From Cocos nucifera (taxonomy: Eukaryota; Streptophyta; Magnoliopsida; Arecales; Arecaceae): a DNA stretch of 64,000 nucleotides. Below the pieces are notes generated by a model. It saw nothing but the letters and a program-made list of their open reading frames with translations, was not told where the DNA came from and ran no database searches. Below are positions 1 to 10,242 of the stretch, piece by piece; the first letter of the stretch is position 1, and every line of letters begins with the position of its first letter. The DNA lies in contig QRFJ01003079.1 of NCBI GenBank assembly GCA_006176705.1, positions 111,470 to 175,469 of the forward strand. The letters run 5' to 3'. Made by a program: the position numbers and the translations under genes.

Positions 1-900
1 AATCAATTAAATGCTATCTATACACTAAGATTTGAAAAATAAATAGATAACCATATGGGTACACCTAAAGCACCAGAAGAATAAATAGAAGATCCACTAT
101 CTAAATCAATATCTAACTAGGGCCAGTCTAAAAAAGCTAAAGAAAGAGAACCTAATTTTCCAGCAGAGCCTGCACCAGAATTAGTTGGACCAATACCCAA
201 GATTATAGCATCCTTTCCTAACATACTTAAGTCCAACCAAAACTTAGCCCAATTAGATAAAATCTTGGAGGTCTTTAAGCAAGTTAAAGTAAATATTTTC
301 TTATTAGATATGATCCAATAAGTTCTAACATATGCTAAATTTCTTAAAGACTTGTGTACCAGGAAAAAAACCACCAATATACCTAAGAGAGCCTTCCTGG
401 CAGCTAGTGTGAATTCATACCTATCAAACCATGTGCTAGTGAAATACAAAGATCCAGAATCTTCCATTATTTCTTGCATCATAGGAAAAATCCTCATTGA
501 TAATGCTCTATTAGACATAGGGGTGAGTGTCAATATACTACCTTATTCAGTTTATGAAAAGTTAGAGTTGAAAAATTAATGCCTACAGGAATGACTTTAT
601 AATTATCTGATCGATCTTTGAAAGTACCAAAGGAAATAGTAGATGATGTATTAATTAAGGTTAGTAATTTTATCTACCCAGTAGAGTTCGTGATTCTAGA
701 AACTGAACTAATAATAAACCCAAATGGCCACATCCCAATTATACTAGGTTGATAATTTCTAGCCACAGCCAATGCTCAAATTAACTGTTGAAATGGTCTA
801 ATGAAACTTTCCTTTGGTAATATGACCATAGATCTAAATATTTTTAACTTGTCTGAAATAAATTAAGTGACCTGAACTGGATACAAGATAATGTTTATAA
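1..900 (+). pseudogene. Athila-like gag tail and aspartic protease, degenerate
   Basis: Conceptual translation gives the linker and retropepsin region of an Athila-type polyprotein. The linker from about 200 to 460 is followed by a protease core near 500-580, whose active-site segment reads LLDIGVSVNILPYS. This matches the family's DLGAS-type motif, with the catalytic Asp kept and Ala changed to Val. Stops interrupt the frame (for example TAA near 317 and 577), and the reading continues in other frames to about 850. The protease would release the mature Gag and Pol proteins; this copy cannot give an intact product. Confidence 0.7.
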
Positions 901-1030
901 ACCCATTGACCTAAGTGATGAAAAATTTAACATAGAACCATGAACGAATCAGAACTATGAAGAATTTGAGGAGGTCAATGATTTAGCTACAGTCAATATA
1001 AAATTTAGTTGGGAACCTCTAGTTAAATCA

Positions 1031-2130
1031 TTGTCTAGACCATTAGTGGAGGAAACACCCAAGTTAGAATTAAAAACACCCCCAAAATACCTAAAATATA
1101 CATATCTAGGTCCATCAAAAATTTTGCTAGTAATTATTTCAGTGGACCTAGACCCTATACAAGAGGGAGAATTATTGACTGTCCTTAAGAAAAATAAAGA
1201 AGCATTAGGATGTGCCATGGCTAATTTAAAAGGGATTAGTCCCTCGATTGTTCAATATAGAATTCATCTATTAGAGAATGCTAAGCTAAACAGAGATCCC
1301 CAAAGAAGACTTAACCTAGCCATGAAAGAAGTTGTAAAAGAAAAAATAATAAAACTCCTTAATAATGGAATAATATATTCAATCTCAGACAGTTCATGGG
1401 TAAGCCCAGTATAAGTGGTACCCAAGAAATCAGGAGTTACTGTAGTCCAAAACAATCATAATGAATTAGTTCCAGCAAGAGTTCAAACTAGATAGAGGGT
1501 CTGCATTGATTATAGAAAATTAAATACAGCTACCTAAAAGGACCATTTTTCTCTATCCTTCATAGACCAAATGTTAGAACGACTAGTAAGGCATGAATTT
1601 TATTATTTTCTGAATGGATATTTGGAGTACAACCAAATTCCTATAGCCCTTGAGGATCATAAAAGGACTACCTTTACCTATCTATATGGAATCTTTGCCT
1701 ACAGATGCATGCCCTTTGGGTTATATAATGCATCAGCTACTTTTCAAAGATACATGATTAGCATTTTCTCTAACATGGTTGAAAGGTTACTAAAAATTTT
1801 CATCGACAATTTTTTCATCTTTGGATTCACCTTCATTGATTGTCTTCATCATCTTAAATTAGTCTTAGAAAGATGTAAAGAAAAGCATCTTATTTTAAAT
1901 TAGAAAAAAATGCTAATTTATGGTTAAAAAAGGCATAGTCTTTGGTCATGTAATTTCAAAATAAGGTATAGAAGTAGATAAAGCCAAGGTAGATTTAATT
2001 AAAAACCTTCCACCATCAAATTTAGTAAAAGAAATTCACTCTTTCCTCGGACATGTTGGTTTTTATAGGTGATTTATTAAAAATTTCAACAAAGTAGCTC
2101 GACCATTAACTAACTTATTAGCCAAAGATA
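1031..2130 (+). pseudogene. Athila-like reverse transcriptase, degenerate
   Basis: The N-terminal part (1031-1414) reads through the DPQRRLN and WVSPV segments typical of Athila RT. The palm segment (1571-1903) carries FAYRCMPFGLYNASATFQR, which is RT motif 4. The catalytic motif, usually (Y/F)xDD, reads FIDN at about 1799-1810, so the second Asp is lost. The thumb continues past 1980 in another frame with a FLGHVGFYR segment near 2043. Several in-frame stops are present (1412, 1492, 1537, 1901). Enzymatically dead. Confidence 0.8.
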
Positions 2131-2608
2131 TCAAATTTAACTTCACACCTGAATGTCTCGAGTCCTTTGAAAATTTAAAGAAAGAACTGACTTCGACCTT
2201 AATTATTCATCCACCTATGGGGACTCAACCTTTTGAGCTCATGTGCGATACAACTGATCATGCCATAGGAGCTATTCTAGGTCAAAAGATAGATAAGCTA
2301 TCTCAAGTATTCTATTACGCTAGTAGGACCTTAAATGAAGCACAGCTTAATTACTCAACCATTGAAAAAAAAATTTAGCTATGATATTTGCATTAGAAAA
2401 ATTTAGGTCATATTTAGTGGGATCTCATGTAATCATTTACACATATCACTCAGTCATTAGGCACCTTCTCTCAAAGAAGGATGCTAAGACACACCTAATT
2501 AGATGGATCTTACTTTTGCAAAAAATTGACCTAGAGATTAGGGATAAGAAAGATTCTGAAAATATAGTAGCATATCATTTATCTCATCTAGCAGTCACAC
2601 CAACTTAG
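2131..2608 (+). pseudogene. Athila-like RNase H, degenerate
   Basis: This directly follows the RT thumb. The segment around 2220-2350 reads as the gypsy RNase H start (a CDTTDHAIGA-like strand, then YYASRTLNEAQLNYSTIEK). One frame shift, probably in the A-run near 2366, moves the reading into the 2381-2608 frame, which carries the FALEKFRSYL and later ARLIRW-like (THLIRW) segments. RNase H would remove the RNA strand during reverse transcription. The frame ends with TAG at 2606, before the integrase. Confidence 0.75.
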
Positions 2609-2789
2609 GAAACACCTGTCAATAAGTCCTTTTCTAATAAACAATTACTATTAGTAACCTCAGAATCATGGTATGCCGACATAGTAAACTTTCTAGCCAC
2701 TAGCCAAATTTCAATGCACTGGACTACTTAGGATGAGAACAAATTTTTCTCTCAAGTATTCCATTTAGGATGATCCATATTTATTTGAA

Positions 2790-3890
2790 CAATATTCCAA
2801 ATAAATCATAAGAAGATGTATCCAAGATAATGAAGTTAGGAGCTTTTGCCATGACTAAGCTTGTGGTGATCATTTTCGAGCTAAAAAGACTACAGCTGGA
2901 GTGCTCTAATATGGATTCTATTGGCCTAACCTATTTAGGGATACCCATGAATACTATAAAAGTTGTTTTTAGTGTCAACAAATAGGTTGGATCATAAAGA
3001 AAGATATGATGCCTATGAATCCAATTTTAATTATAGAAATTTTTGATGCATGGGAAATAGATTTCATGAGATCATTTCCAAAATCTTTTGGAATTGAGTA
3101 TATCTTAGTAGCTGTTAACTATGTATCCAAGTGAGTAGAGGCAGTGCCATGTATGACCAATGATGGTAGGATTGTTATCAAATTTCTTAAAGAAAACATC
3201 CTCTCCCAATTTGGTACCCCTAGAGCTATTATCAGTGATCGCAGAACACACATCTGCAATCGATCTTTTGCATCACTAATGAAGAAGTATAACATTACCC
3301 ACAAATTGGCCACACCCTATCATTAGCTAATGAGTGGGCAAGTTAAAGTTTTTAATCACCAAATCAAGCTAATTTTAGAGAAAACAATAAGCACCAATAG
3401 GAAAGATTGGTCTTTGAAATTAACAGATGCACTATAGGCATATCGCACAACTTTCAAGACCAACTTAGGAATGTCTCCTTATAAGCTTATTTTTAGTAAA
3501 GCATTGAATATAGGGTGATGTGGGCCATTAAATAATTAAACATGGACTTGGATGCAGTCAAAGACCAAAGAAAATTACAAATCAATGAACTTGAAGAAAT
3601 TAGGAATGATCCTATGAAAATTCAAAAATTTATAAAAAAGAAACTAAAGCTTTTCATGACCAAGCAATTAATAAAAAATCTTTTATTCCTAAACAAAAAG
3701 TTTTTTTATATAATTCTAGGCTACATCTATCTCCAGAAAAATTAAGATCTAGATGGACTAGACCCTATATAGTTAAGAAAGTCTTCTCATATGGGGCTAT
3801 AGAGATTGAAAATTTAAGTAATGGTGTTACTTTTAAAGTTAATAGATAATGACTAAAATCATTCTTGGAACTATCCACTAAATCTAATGA
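2790..3890 (+). pseudogene. Athila-like integrase, degenerate
   Basis: A zinc-binding N-terminal region is visible but damaged (YWPNLF segment near 2920, CQQIGW near 2974). The core follows: an EIDFMRSFP segment at about 3056 holds the first catalytic Asp, and an ISDRRTHICN segment near 3231 holds the second. At the position where Athila elements usually show a VEVSN-type segment with the catalytic Glu, this copy reads VKVFN near 3342, so Glu appears replaced by Lys. Stops occur at 3132, 3325 and 3434. The frame at 3542-3745 belongs to the C-terminal part. Confidence 0.75.
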
Positions 3891-5044
3891 AGAAGCCATG
3901 GTTCTCTATGAACCTATATACTCTGATAAATTTATGGACAAGTCTGGCTGAAGACGTTCAACTTAGCACTTACTAGGAGGCAACCCAGCTTTCTGCATTC
4001 AAATTTTATTTTTGCTTTTAGTTTACTTTTTTTTAAGGACTAAATTAGGGGGAGAACTACAAAATCATACTGGATGAAAAACAAATAAACCCCAGGCTGA
4101 AATTAGAAATATACTAAGCCAGGTGAACTCTTTTCTTTTTTCTTCTATTTATATATCATACTTTATTTTCTTTTCTCCATTGAGGATAATGAAAATTAAG
4201 TTAGGAAGAAAGGATAAATAAAAAATTTTAGTCCTTGAATACTATAATAATTAGTCTTATGTACCAGATTTCATCTCGATTTGAAGTTTTTCGGGCATTT
4301 TAATCAATGATTGATTAATAATTTAGAGAATTTTTGAAATACTAAGGATCGAATTATTATGAAAATCTAATAAATGGTCAGATTTAGAATAGAATAAATT
4401 TTTGAGTGATTCTAAAATCTTCTTTCAGGCTATATTTAATAAAAAATCTATTTTGTATGGATATGAGTGAAGGCTATGAAAAAAGATAAAATAAAAAATT
4501 AAAAAAATAAAAAATAAGTTCTAAATATTGGTCCCATAGCTTAAATAAGTAATATTATTCACATAAAAAAGTGCACAATATGAAGAAGCTTGTTATACAG
4601 CGTGTTTTAACTTATAGCTTGTTTGACTCAAGTCAATAAACCTTAGGGGTATTCTACCCCTAATACGTTAAAACCAACTGGTTTGGGAGTCAATGATCCA
4701 AAGCTCATTACAAAGGTCAGATAGAAAGCTTAAAGAGTTAAAATATTGCACTAGCTGTAATGTGCAAAAAAAAAAAAAAAACTCTAGCCCATACTAAAGA
4801 TAGAGGATTTAAAGAATAAAAATGAGGAGTTGGTCAAAGAAAAGCTCTAAAATTTTATATTCTTCACTTAACCATTATTTAGGATGAAATTAATAATCCA
4901 ATGAATTATCTCTTAAATCTCTAACCAGTTATTAACTGACCTTCGGATAATCTGATTAAATACTTTTATATCTTATCGAGTCAATACATGCTTCTAATTT
5001 TTCTTTTTTTACTCGAGAATGAGTAAAACTCAAGTTAAGAGATG
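3891..5044 (+). other. Athila-like 3' untranslated region and polypurine tract
   Basis: This is non-coding sequence between integrase and the 3' LTR. It holds the family-like GAGGCAACCCAG box, an AGGGGGAGAA purine tract at 4047-4056, a GAGGATAATGAAAATTAAG-like box near 4181, and an A-run at about 4768-4783. A tract reading CAAGTTAAGAGATG directly precedes the LTR and is the probable but decayed polypurine tract. No env-like frame was found. Confidence 0.5.
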
Positions 5045-6064
5045 TGATAAATACCATAAATATACTAAATAATAGCACTAAAATATGTATAAATTATTAT
5101 TTATTATAGAAATTAATATTTTTATTTATATTTTATAGAAAATAAAGCTTATTAATTAAATATCTCAATTTATGGGTTTAAACAAATCAAGTTTGACATA
5201 AAATAGAGCTAAAATGGAAATGATATGAAGGCTGAAAGTTTTAAAATTAAAAAAAAAAGAATAAAAGTCCTCCACTAAACTGGCCAGTCCAGCAACTCGG
5301 CCCGACCGCCATGTGAACCAGCTCTACCTAGCTTGGCCCAGCACCGCATGCCAGCCCGTGCAAAATCCAAATCTACCTAACCTCCTAGCCCTGATGTCTG
5401 GCCGACGTCACAAATGTCCCAACTTATGGGGAGGAAAACTATGGCGATAAATTGGGTGTTCACACGGTCCACAGGGGCTTCATTAGGCACTAGCAATTTT
5501 GCATCATCCGACAATCGATGGCATGTTTTGAGCATAATCCAATGGTAGGAATGGAATCCAGTTTTGACACAAATTCCTTCAGCCCTTCTATATGGGATTC
5601 GATGGCTCTCAGTAGTCCAAAGCACCATCTAATGGCCAAAATAGCTCCTAGTTTGATTCAAACTCCTCCTAGCTTCTAATGCATCATCCAATAGCCAAAA
5701 ACACCCTATTAAAGAGATTTGATGGCCTAGAATCAATTCGAGTGTTAATTAATAGTTGGTGGTGGATTTTTGATGGATTTTGGAGTGCTCGATCTCATCT
5801 AATAGCCAGAATTCAGCATATCTATTTAATTCGATCCAAATTAAAATAGGACTTTGATAAGTACTCAAAACTCCCTATTTTCTCTTCTATTTAAACCTCC
5901 CTACACCCCAAAACTTAGAGAGGTCCTCTTAGATCTAAACAAAGCTCTCCTCTCTTCCTTCCAAGCTGTAGACACTTTCTTTCTCTCCTCTCTTCTTTCT
6001 TTCTCCTTTTGTCTTCTTCCATCTTTCTTCTGAGGAGTTTGAAGCTGTCAGGAGTGAGTAGATT

Positions 6065-6990
6065 TGTGAGGATTTGTGGTGCTCCCAAGCCTTGGGAGGC
6101 CATGGGAGGAGTCAAGGTGTTGGCTCCAAAGATTCCAGGGGCTTCATTGGTGCTTCGTAGACCTGAGACACAAGGTGAAGCAAGGAACCAAAGCTGAAAA
6201 ATTAAGACTATAGAAAAAGAATTTTCTACAGGTTAGCCAGCTTAGTCCAAAACTGGATCGGCTAAGTCTCAGAGCATAGAAAAAATAGAGAGCTGTGCAT
6301 TTGGAACTGCTGGCATGGCACAGGACTGGGCCGGCTCAGTTTCAGACTGAGCCGACCTAGTGAAACTTAGCCGGCTCAATGCTGAGACTGAGCCGACTTA
6401 GTGCACCAGTAGAGTTATGCGAGGGTTTGTTTTGGATTAGGATCCAGATTGATCCTAGGGGTCTTAAGACCTAATTTGAGAGGTCTTAAGGTGGCTAATT
6501 CATGTATAGGTCAGGTCTAGATCCAGAAGATGAGAGCATGCGAGACATGGGTGTACATGAGCTCGGTGAGTGCTTTCATGTATTGAGTTAGTCGAAGAGT
6601 TTTTTGGTCGAGCCTAATGGCTATGTATAAATACATAGGTTGTATTATGTTTTAATAGAGTGTGGAACACAGACCTTTTCTTCCTCAACTTTGTTCTTCT
6701 CTTCTCTCTAGAGTTGCCGCCCTAGGTTCTTGAAGAAGTCCTAGAAAAGGGGGCATCTTCCTCAAGCCTAAGGAGGGAGGCGCCCCATCATAGATCCAGA
6801 TGGAGGATCGGTGATTTGCTGCCCATAGAGAACATCACTGGTTCCTTCAAGTCCATACTAGAGATCAAGAGGTTCCGCAACATGACATCGATGCTTGTGA
6901 TGTCAAGGATGATTTGCATTTGAGCGATATCATGGGTCTAAAATATGGTATCAGAGCTAGGTGATGCCTGAAATATTATGGACCGCAACA
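6065..6990 (+). repeat. N 5' LTR
   Basis: Starts TGTGAGGATTTG and ends GCAACA, aligning base for base in length with 8597-9522. It carries a run of short inverted CCGGCTCAGT / ACTGAGCCGAC motifs between about 6230 and 6410, a TATA box at 6626, and a C/T-rich stretch near 6675-6710. Confidence 0.85.
6626..6633 (+). promoter_or_regulatory. TATA box of N 5' LTR
   Basis: TATAAATA lies 561 bp into the LTR inside the palindrome-like TATGTATAAATACATA. The same box sits at the same offset in the 3' LTR. Confidence 0.6.
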
Positions 6991-7003
6991 TGGTATCAAA
7001 GCC
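6991..7003 (+). other. N primer binding site (tRNA-iMet type)
   Basis: TGGTATCAAAGCC immediately follows the LTR end. It differs by one base from TGGTATCAGAGCC, the usual plant initiator-Met tRNA complement. A second TGGTATCAGAGC lies inside the LTR at 6946, so the LTR edge rests on the alignment with the 3' copy. Confidence 0.7.
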
Positions 7004-8583
7004 AAGTTTCAGGGCCTGATGGTGCATGGAAAGAGCCAAGTTTCAGAGCCTGATGGTGCATAGAAGCAAAGAAGAAGTCATACAAGATGAAATTAGAAAT
7101 CTACACAAGAATTTCATGGTATGTCTCAAATCTATCTTGTTATTGCTGTGGTTTGGCCAATCGGGAGCAGCGAGTTGAAGGTGGAGGCTGAGAGGACTAA
7201 TGGAAAGAGATTTTTCTAGGATGGAAGGACTTGGTGCATGATTTATTGATCGATCTTGATGGAAAGACTGGGGTGTATGATGGTTATGTGACAGGCAGGG
7301 AGCACTAGAGTGCTACAATAGCGCTTCCCTGGAGATACATGGCTGAGAAAGGCTCGATGATGCAGCAGTCGAGGAAGGTATCTCAGCAGAGAGCATTAGA
7401 GTTCTCTAGAAAGATGGGTAGTGTAGGGCTATTGAAGAGAGGTTTTCCAAGGAGTACTGGTTGAAGGAAGGCTGAAGAAGAGACTATACGTCCTTCGATG
7501 TCTGAAAGGTGAAAAAGTAGTCAGAGATGTATTCAGCAGTTCGACTAGAGCATGGATCTATGAAGCCTTGGGAGTGATGGAGATGGATGATCCATGGAGG
7601 TCTAGTAGGTTAGGGCTGGACAACTGTAGAGCGGCGTAGAGATGAGTCAGGGAGTGCTGGAGTGCTACAGGAGTGCTATCATGGAGGCACGGGGCTGAGA
7701 GAGGCTCGGTGGTGCAACAGTCGAGGAGTGTATCTCAATAGAGAGTATCAGTGGTATCTTAGAGAAACCCGATGCAGGTCTTAGGGAGAGTCAGGAGGTC
7801 TCATAGAGTGCCAGAAAGTCTCAGGCAGTCGAAAGTATCATGGATTAGGTTTCTTCTACAAGAGCACCAAGGAGAGTCGCGGTTCAGGTGGAGGATGGTT
7901 CGCTGGATGCAACTGCAGCGATGGCTGGTGTAGGGAAAAAAGAGAAGGACTAGGATGAAATTCCCTAGGGTTCAGTCACTGGATTTAGAAGAGCTGGATA
8001 AGCTCTTGGGTTTCGAAGGTGCCCACGGGTTGTGGAGGTATCCGAGATGGCTTCGAAGAGGACCGTAGAGTATGGAGAGTTCAAAAGGGTAGCGATGGTG
8101 TTCAAGGTACAGCGGTAGGCCCAGTAGTGCAGCGTTGGGTGGGTGGCCTTGAGGGACTCGATGACATAGGTGGAGCTCCACAGTGGTGGCTTCATAATTA
8201 GAGAAAAAATTTGACATGAGTTCAGAGCACTGGTGATGCACAGTTCTAGGTGGAGTGGCGTGTGCAGGTGGACAGGTGTAGTTCTGAGAAGATTGTGTCA
8301 GATGGTACAGCATGTGCTGGTGCAAAAATGCTATAGGTTCTCCAAAAAAGTTTAGAAAAAGTGATGCAGCTGCTAAATAGAAGGGATCCTATAATTTCAA
8401 GATGGTGCTAAGAAGCAAGCACAGGTCATCAGCGATGGAGATGGTCATCCCAAAGGCCTCAAGGGTGCACAATAGCTGAACAGGATTAGCAGAGGCGATG
8501 TTTGCATAGGGGCTGTCGAGTGTGCAGGGATAGCGGGATCATGCAGGAGGTCATTACCGTGGGGTTTGCCCAGGCTTCGGGCA
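7004..8583 (+). other. N internal region, non-coding
   Basis: I see no retroelement protein in any frame. The region holds a 34-bp tandem repeat (about 7000-7063) and a more diverged direct repeat (about 7291-7395 against 7644-7755, sharing the TGGAGTGCTACA and GGCTCG...CAGTCGAGGA wording). The longest frames, about 117 codons on the minus strand near 8000-8325, have no recognisable motif. Confidence 0.6.
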
Positions 8584-8596
8584 CCAAGGTGGAGAT
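8584..8596 (+). other. N polypurine tract
   Basis: CCAAGGTGGAGA precedes the 3' LTR. The same 12 bases precede the 3' LTR of G0 (as its complement, 39358-39369), and one base differs in G1 (56156-56167). Confidence 0.65.
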
Positions 8597-9522
8597 TATG
8601 AGGATTTATGGTGCTCCTAAGCCTTGGGAGGCCATGGGAGGAGTCAAGGTGTTGGCTTCGAAGATTTCAGGGGCTTGGTTGGTGCTTCATAGACCTAGAA
8701 CACAAGATGAAGCAAGGAACCAAAGTCGGAGAATCAAGACTACAGAAAAAGAATTTTCTGTAGGTTAGTCGGCTCAATCCAAAATTGGGTCGACTAGGTC
8801 TCGGAGTATAGAAAAAATAGAGAGCTGCACGTTTGGGACTGCTAGCACGGCACAAGACTGGACCGGCTCAGTTTCAAACTGAGCCAACCCAGTGAAACTT
8901 AGCCAGCTCGGTGCTGAGACTGAGCCGACTCAGTACGCCGGCAGAGTTACGCAGGGGTCTGTTTTGGGCTAAGATCTGGATTGATCCTGGGGGTCTTAAG
9001 GCCTGGTTTGAGAGGTCTTAAGGTGGCTAATTCATGTATAGATTGGGTCTAGATCCAAAGGATGAGAGCATGGGAGACATGGGTGTACATGGGCTCGGTG
9101 TGTACTTTCATGTATTGGATTAGCTGGGGAGTTTTTTGGTCAGGCCTTATGGCTATGTATAAATACATAAGTTGTATTAGGTTTTAATAGAGTGTGGAAC
9201 ACAGACCTTTTCTCCCTCAACTCTATTCTTCTCTTCTCTCTAGAGTTGCCACCCTAGGTTCTTAAAGAAGCCCTAGAAAAGGGGGCATCTCCCTCAAGCC
9301 TAAGGAGGGAGGTGCCCCATTACAGTTCCAAGTGGAGGATCGGTGGTTTGCTGCCCATAGAGAACGTCACTGATTCCTTCAGATCCATAATAGAGATCAA
9401 GAGCTTCCACAATATGATATCAGTGCTTGTGATGTCAAGGATGATTGGCATTCAAGCAATATCATGGGTCTACAATATGGTATCAGAGCTAGGTAATGCC
9501 TGGAACATTGTGGATCATAACA
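8597..9522 (+). repeat. N 3' LTR
   Basis: Same length as the 5' LTR, with scattered substitutions (start TATGAGG instead of TGTGAGG). TATA box at 9158-9165. Ends CATAACA and is followed by TAGAT. Confidence 0.85.
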
Positions 9523-10242
9523 TAGATCATCAACCATGCTTGGCTAAGAAGTTGAATTTTAGGAAAGTAGATAAAGTCTTTGAGCATGGGTTGTAATTTT
9601 CTTTCTTTATCTTTGTAATTTCTTTTACGCAAATATGTTCTCCTACCTAGTTTTTAATGAAATTTATTTTTATGCATGAGATCTTAACTTTATGATATGC
9701 TTATTATTAATTAAAATTTAGATAGATTATATTTTTTGAGTTGGGTTGTGATTGAAAGATATAGTCCATACTCGATTTAATAATTTATTTTAGAAAATAA
9801 TCATTAAAAGCCATATTCTAAATTTTTAAGAATTAAAGTATTAAATAATTTATGATTCTATAAAGATTATCATGATCAAAAGATATGAATCATACTCTAA
9901 GAAAATAAATTATAATCATAACTAAAATCTTAAAATTTAAATTCTTGCATTAAAAATAGTTACCATAACCCTGCTAAAGGTGGATTCAAAACTCTAGAGT
10001 ATCTTTAATTAATTCTAAAATCTTAATTATTATTTTTTATTTTAATTTGCTAAGTTTTAATTAATCTTATTTAATCTACTTAATTAAATTACTGTCATAA
10101 AATTTAAAATCAATCAAGTATTTTTCTTTTTTTTTAATTAACTGCCCTAGATCCCTGAGGAAATCGACACCCGACTCATCACTATTCTAACCTATAAGAA
10201 GATCAGTTTAATTTTTATTTATTATTATAACGACAAGCATCA

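Larger units (their letters stand above)
6065..9522 (+). mobile_element. N: non-autonomous LTR retrotransposon inserted in the Athila LTR
   Basis: Two direct repeats of equal length (926 bp each) flank about 1.6 kb without coding capacity. A primer binding site starts right after the left repeat and a purine tract ends right before the right one. TAGAT occurs at 6059-6063 and 9523-9527, directly outside the element apart from one extra T on the left, and is the likely 5-bp target duplication. No gag or pol similarity is visible inside, so it must have been mobilised in trans. Its LTR layout and PPT match the G family found elsewhere in this window. Confidence 0.85.
1..10242 (+). mobile_element. 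Athila-like Ty3/gypsy retrotransposon, 5' part outside the window, 3' LTR split by N
   Basis: Domain order is gag tail, protease, RT, RNase H, integrase, long 3' UTR and LTR, as in Ty3/gypsy. The protease, RT and integrase wording resembles the Athila lineage, as does the GAGGCAACCCAG stretch just after pol (3976-3987). The coding part has many in-frame stops and frameshifts. The right LTR starts with TGATAAATACC near 5045 and probably ends near 10242 (GCATCA). It is interrupted by N at 6065-9522. The 5' LTR and most of gag lie outside the window, so the target duplication cannot be tested. Confidence 0.8.
5045..10242 (+). repeat. Athila-like 3' LTR, split by element N
   Basis: The left part is 5045-6064 and the right part 9523-10242, about 1.74 kb together, a normal Athila LTR size. 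The start TGATAAATACC follows the decayed polypurine tract. The right part holds the CCCTGAGGAAATCGAC-like stretch (10153-10168) and CGACTCATCACTAT, typical of the terminal part of such LTRs. The end at GCATCA (10242) is chosen because it mirrors TGAT at the start; it could be off by a few bases. Confidence 0.6.

Noticed and set aside
4766..4785. A-run as a possible SINE or LINE tail
   Set aside because: It lies in the Athila 3' UTR with no target duplication or SINE body beside it.
6946..6957. TGGTATCAGAGC as the N primer binding site
   Set aside because: Homology with the 3' LTR continues 30-40 bases beyond it to 6990, so it lies inside the LTR.
7965..8325. 117-codon minus-strand frame in N
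   Set aside because: No motif, no similarity to gag or pol, and it lies in a GC-richer stretch where chance frames are expected.
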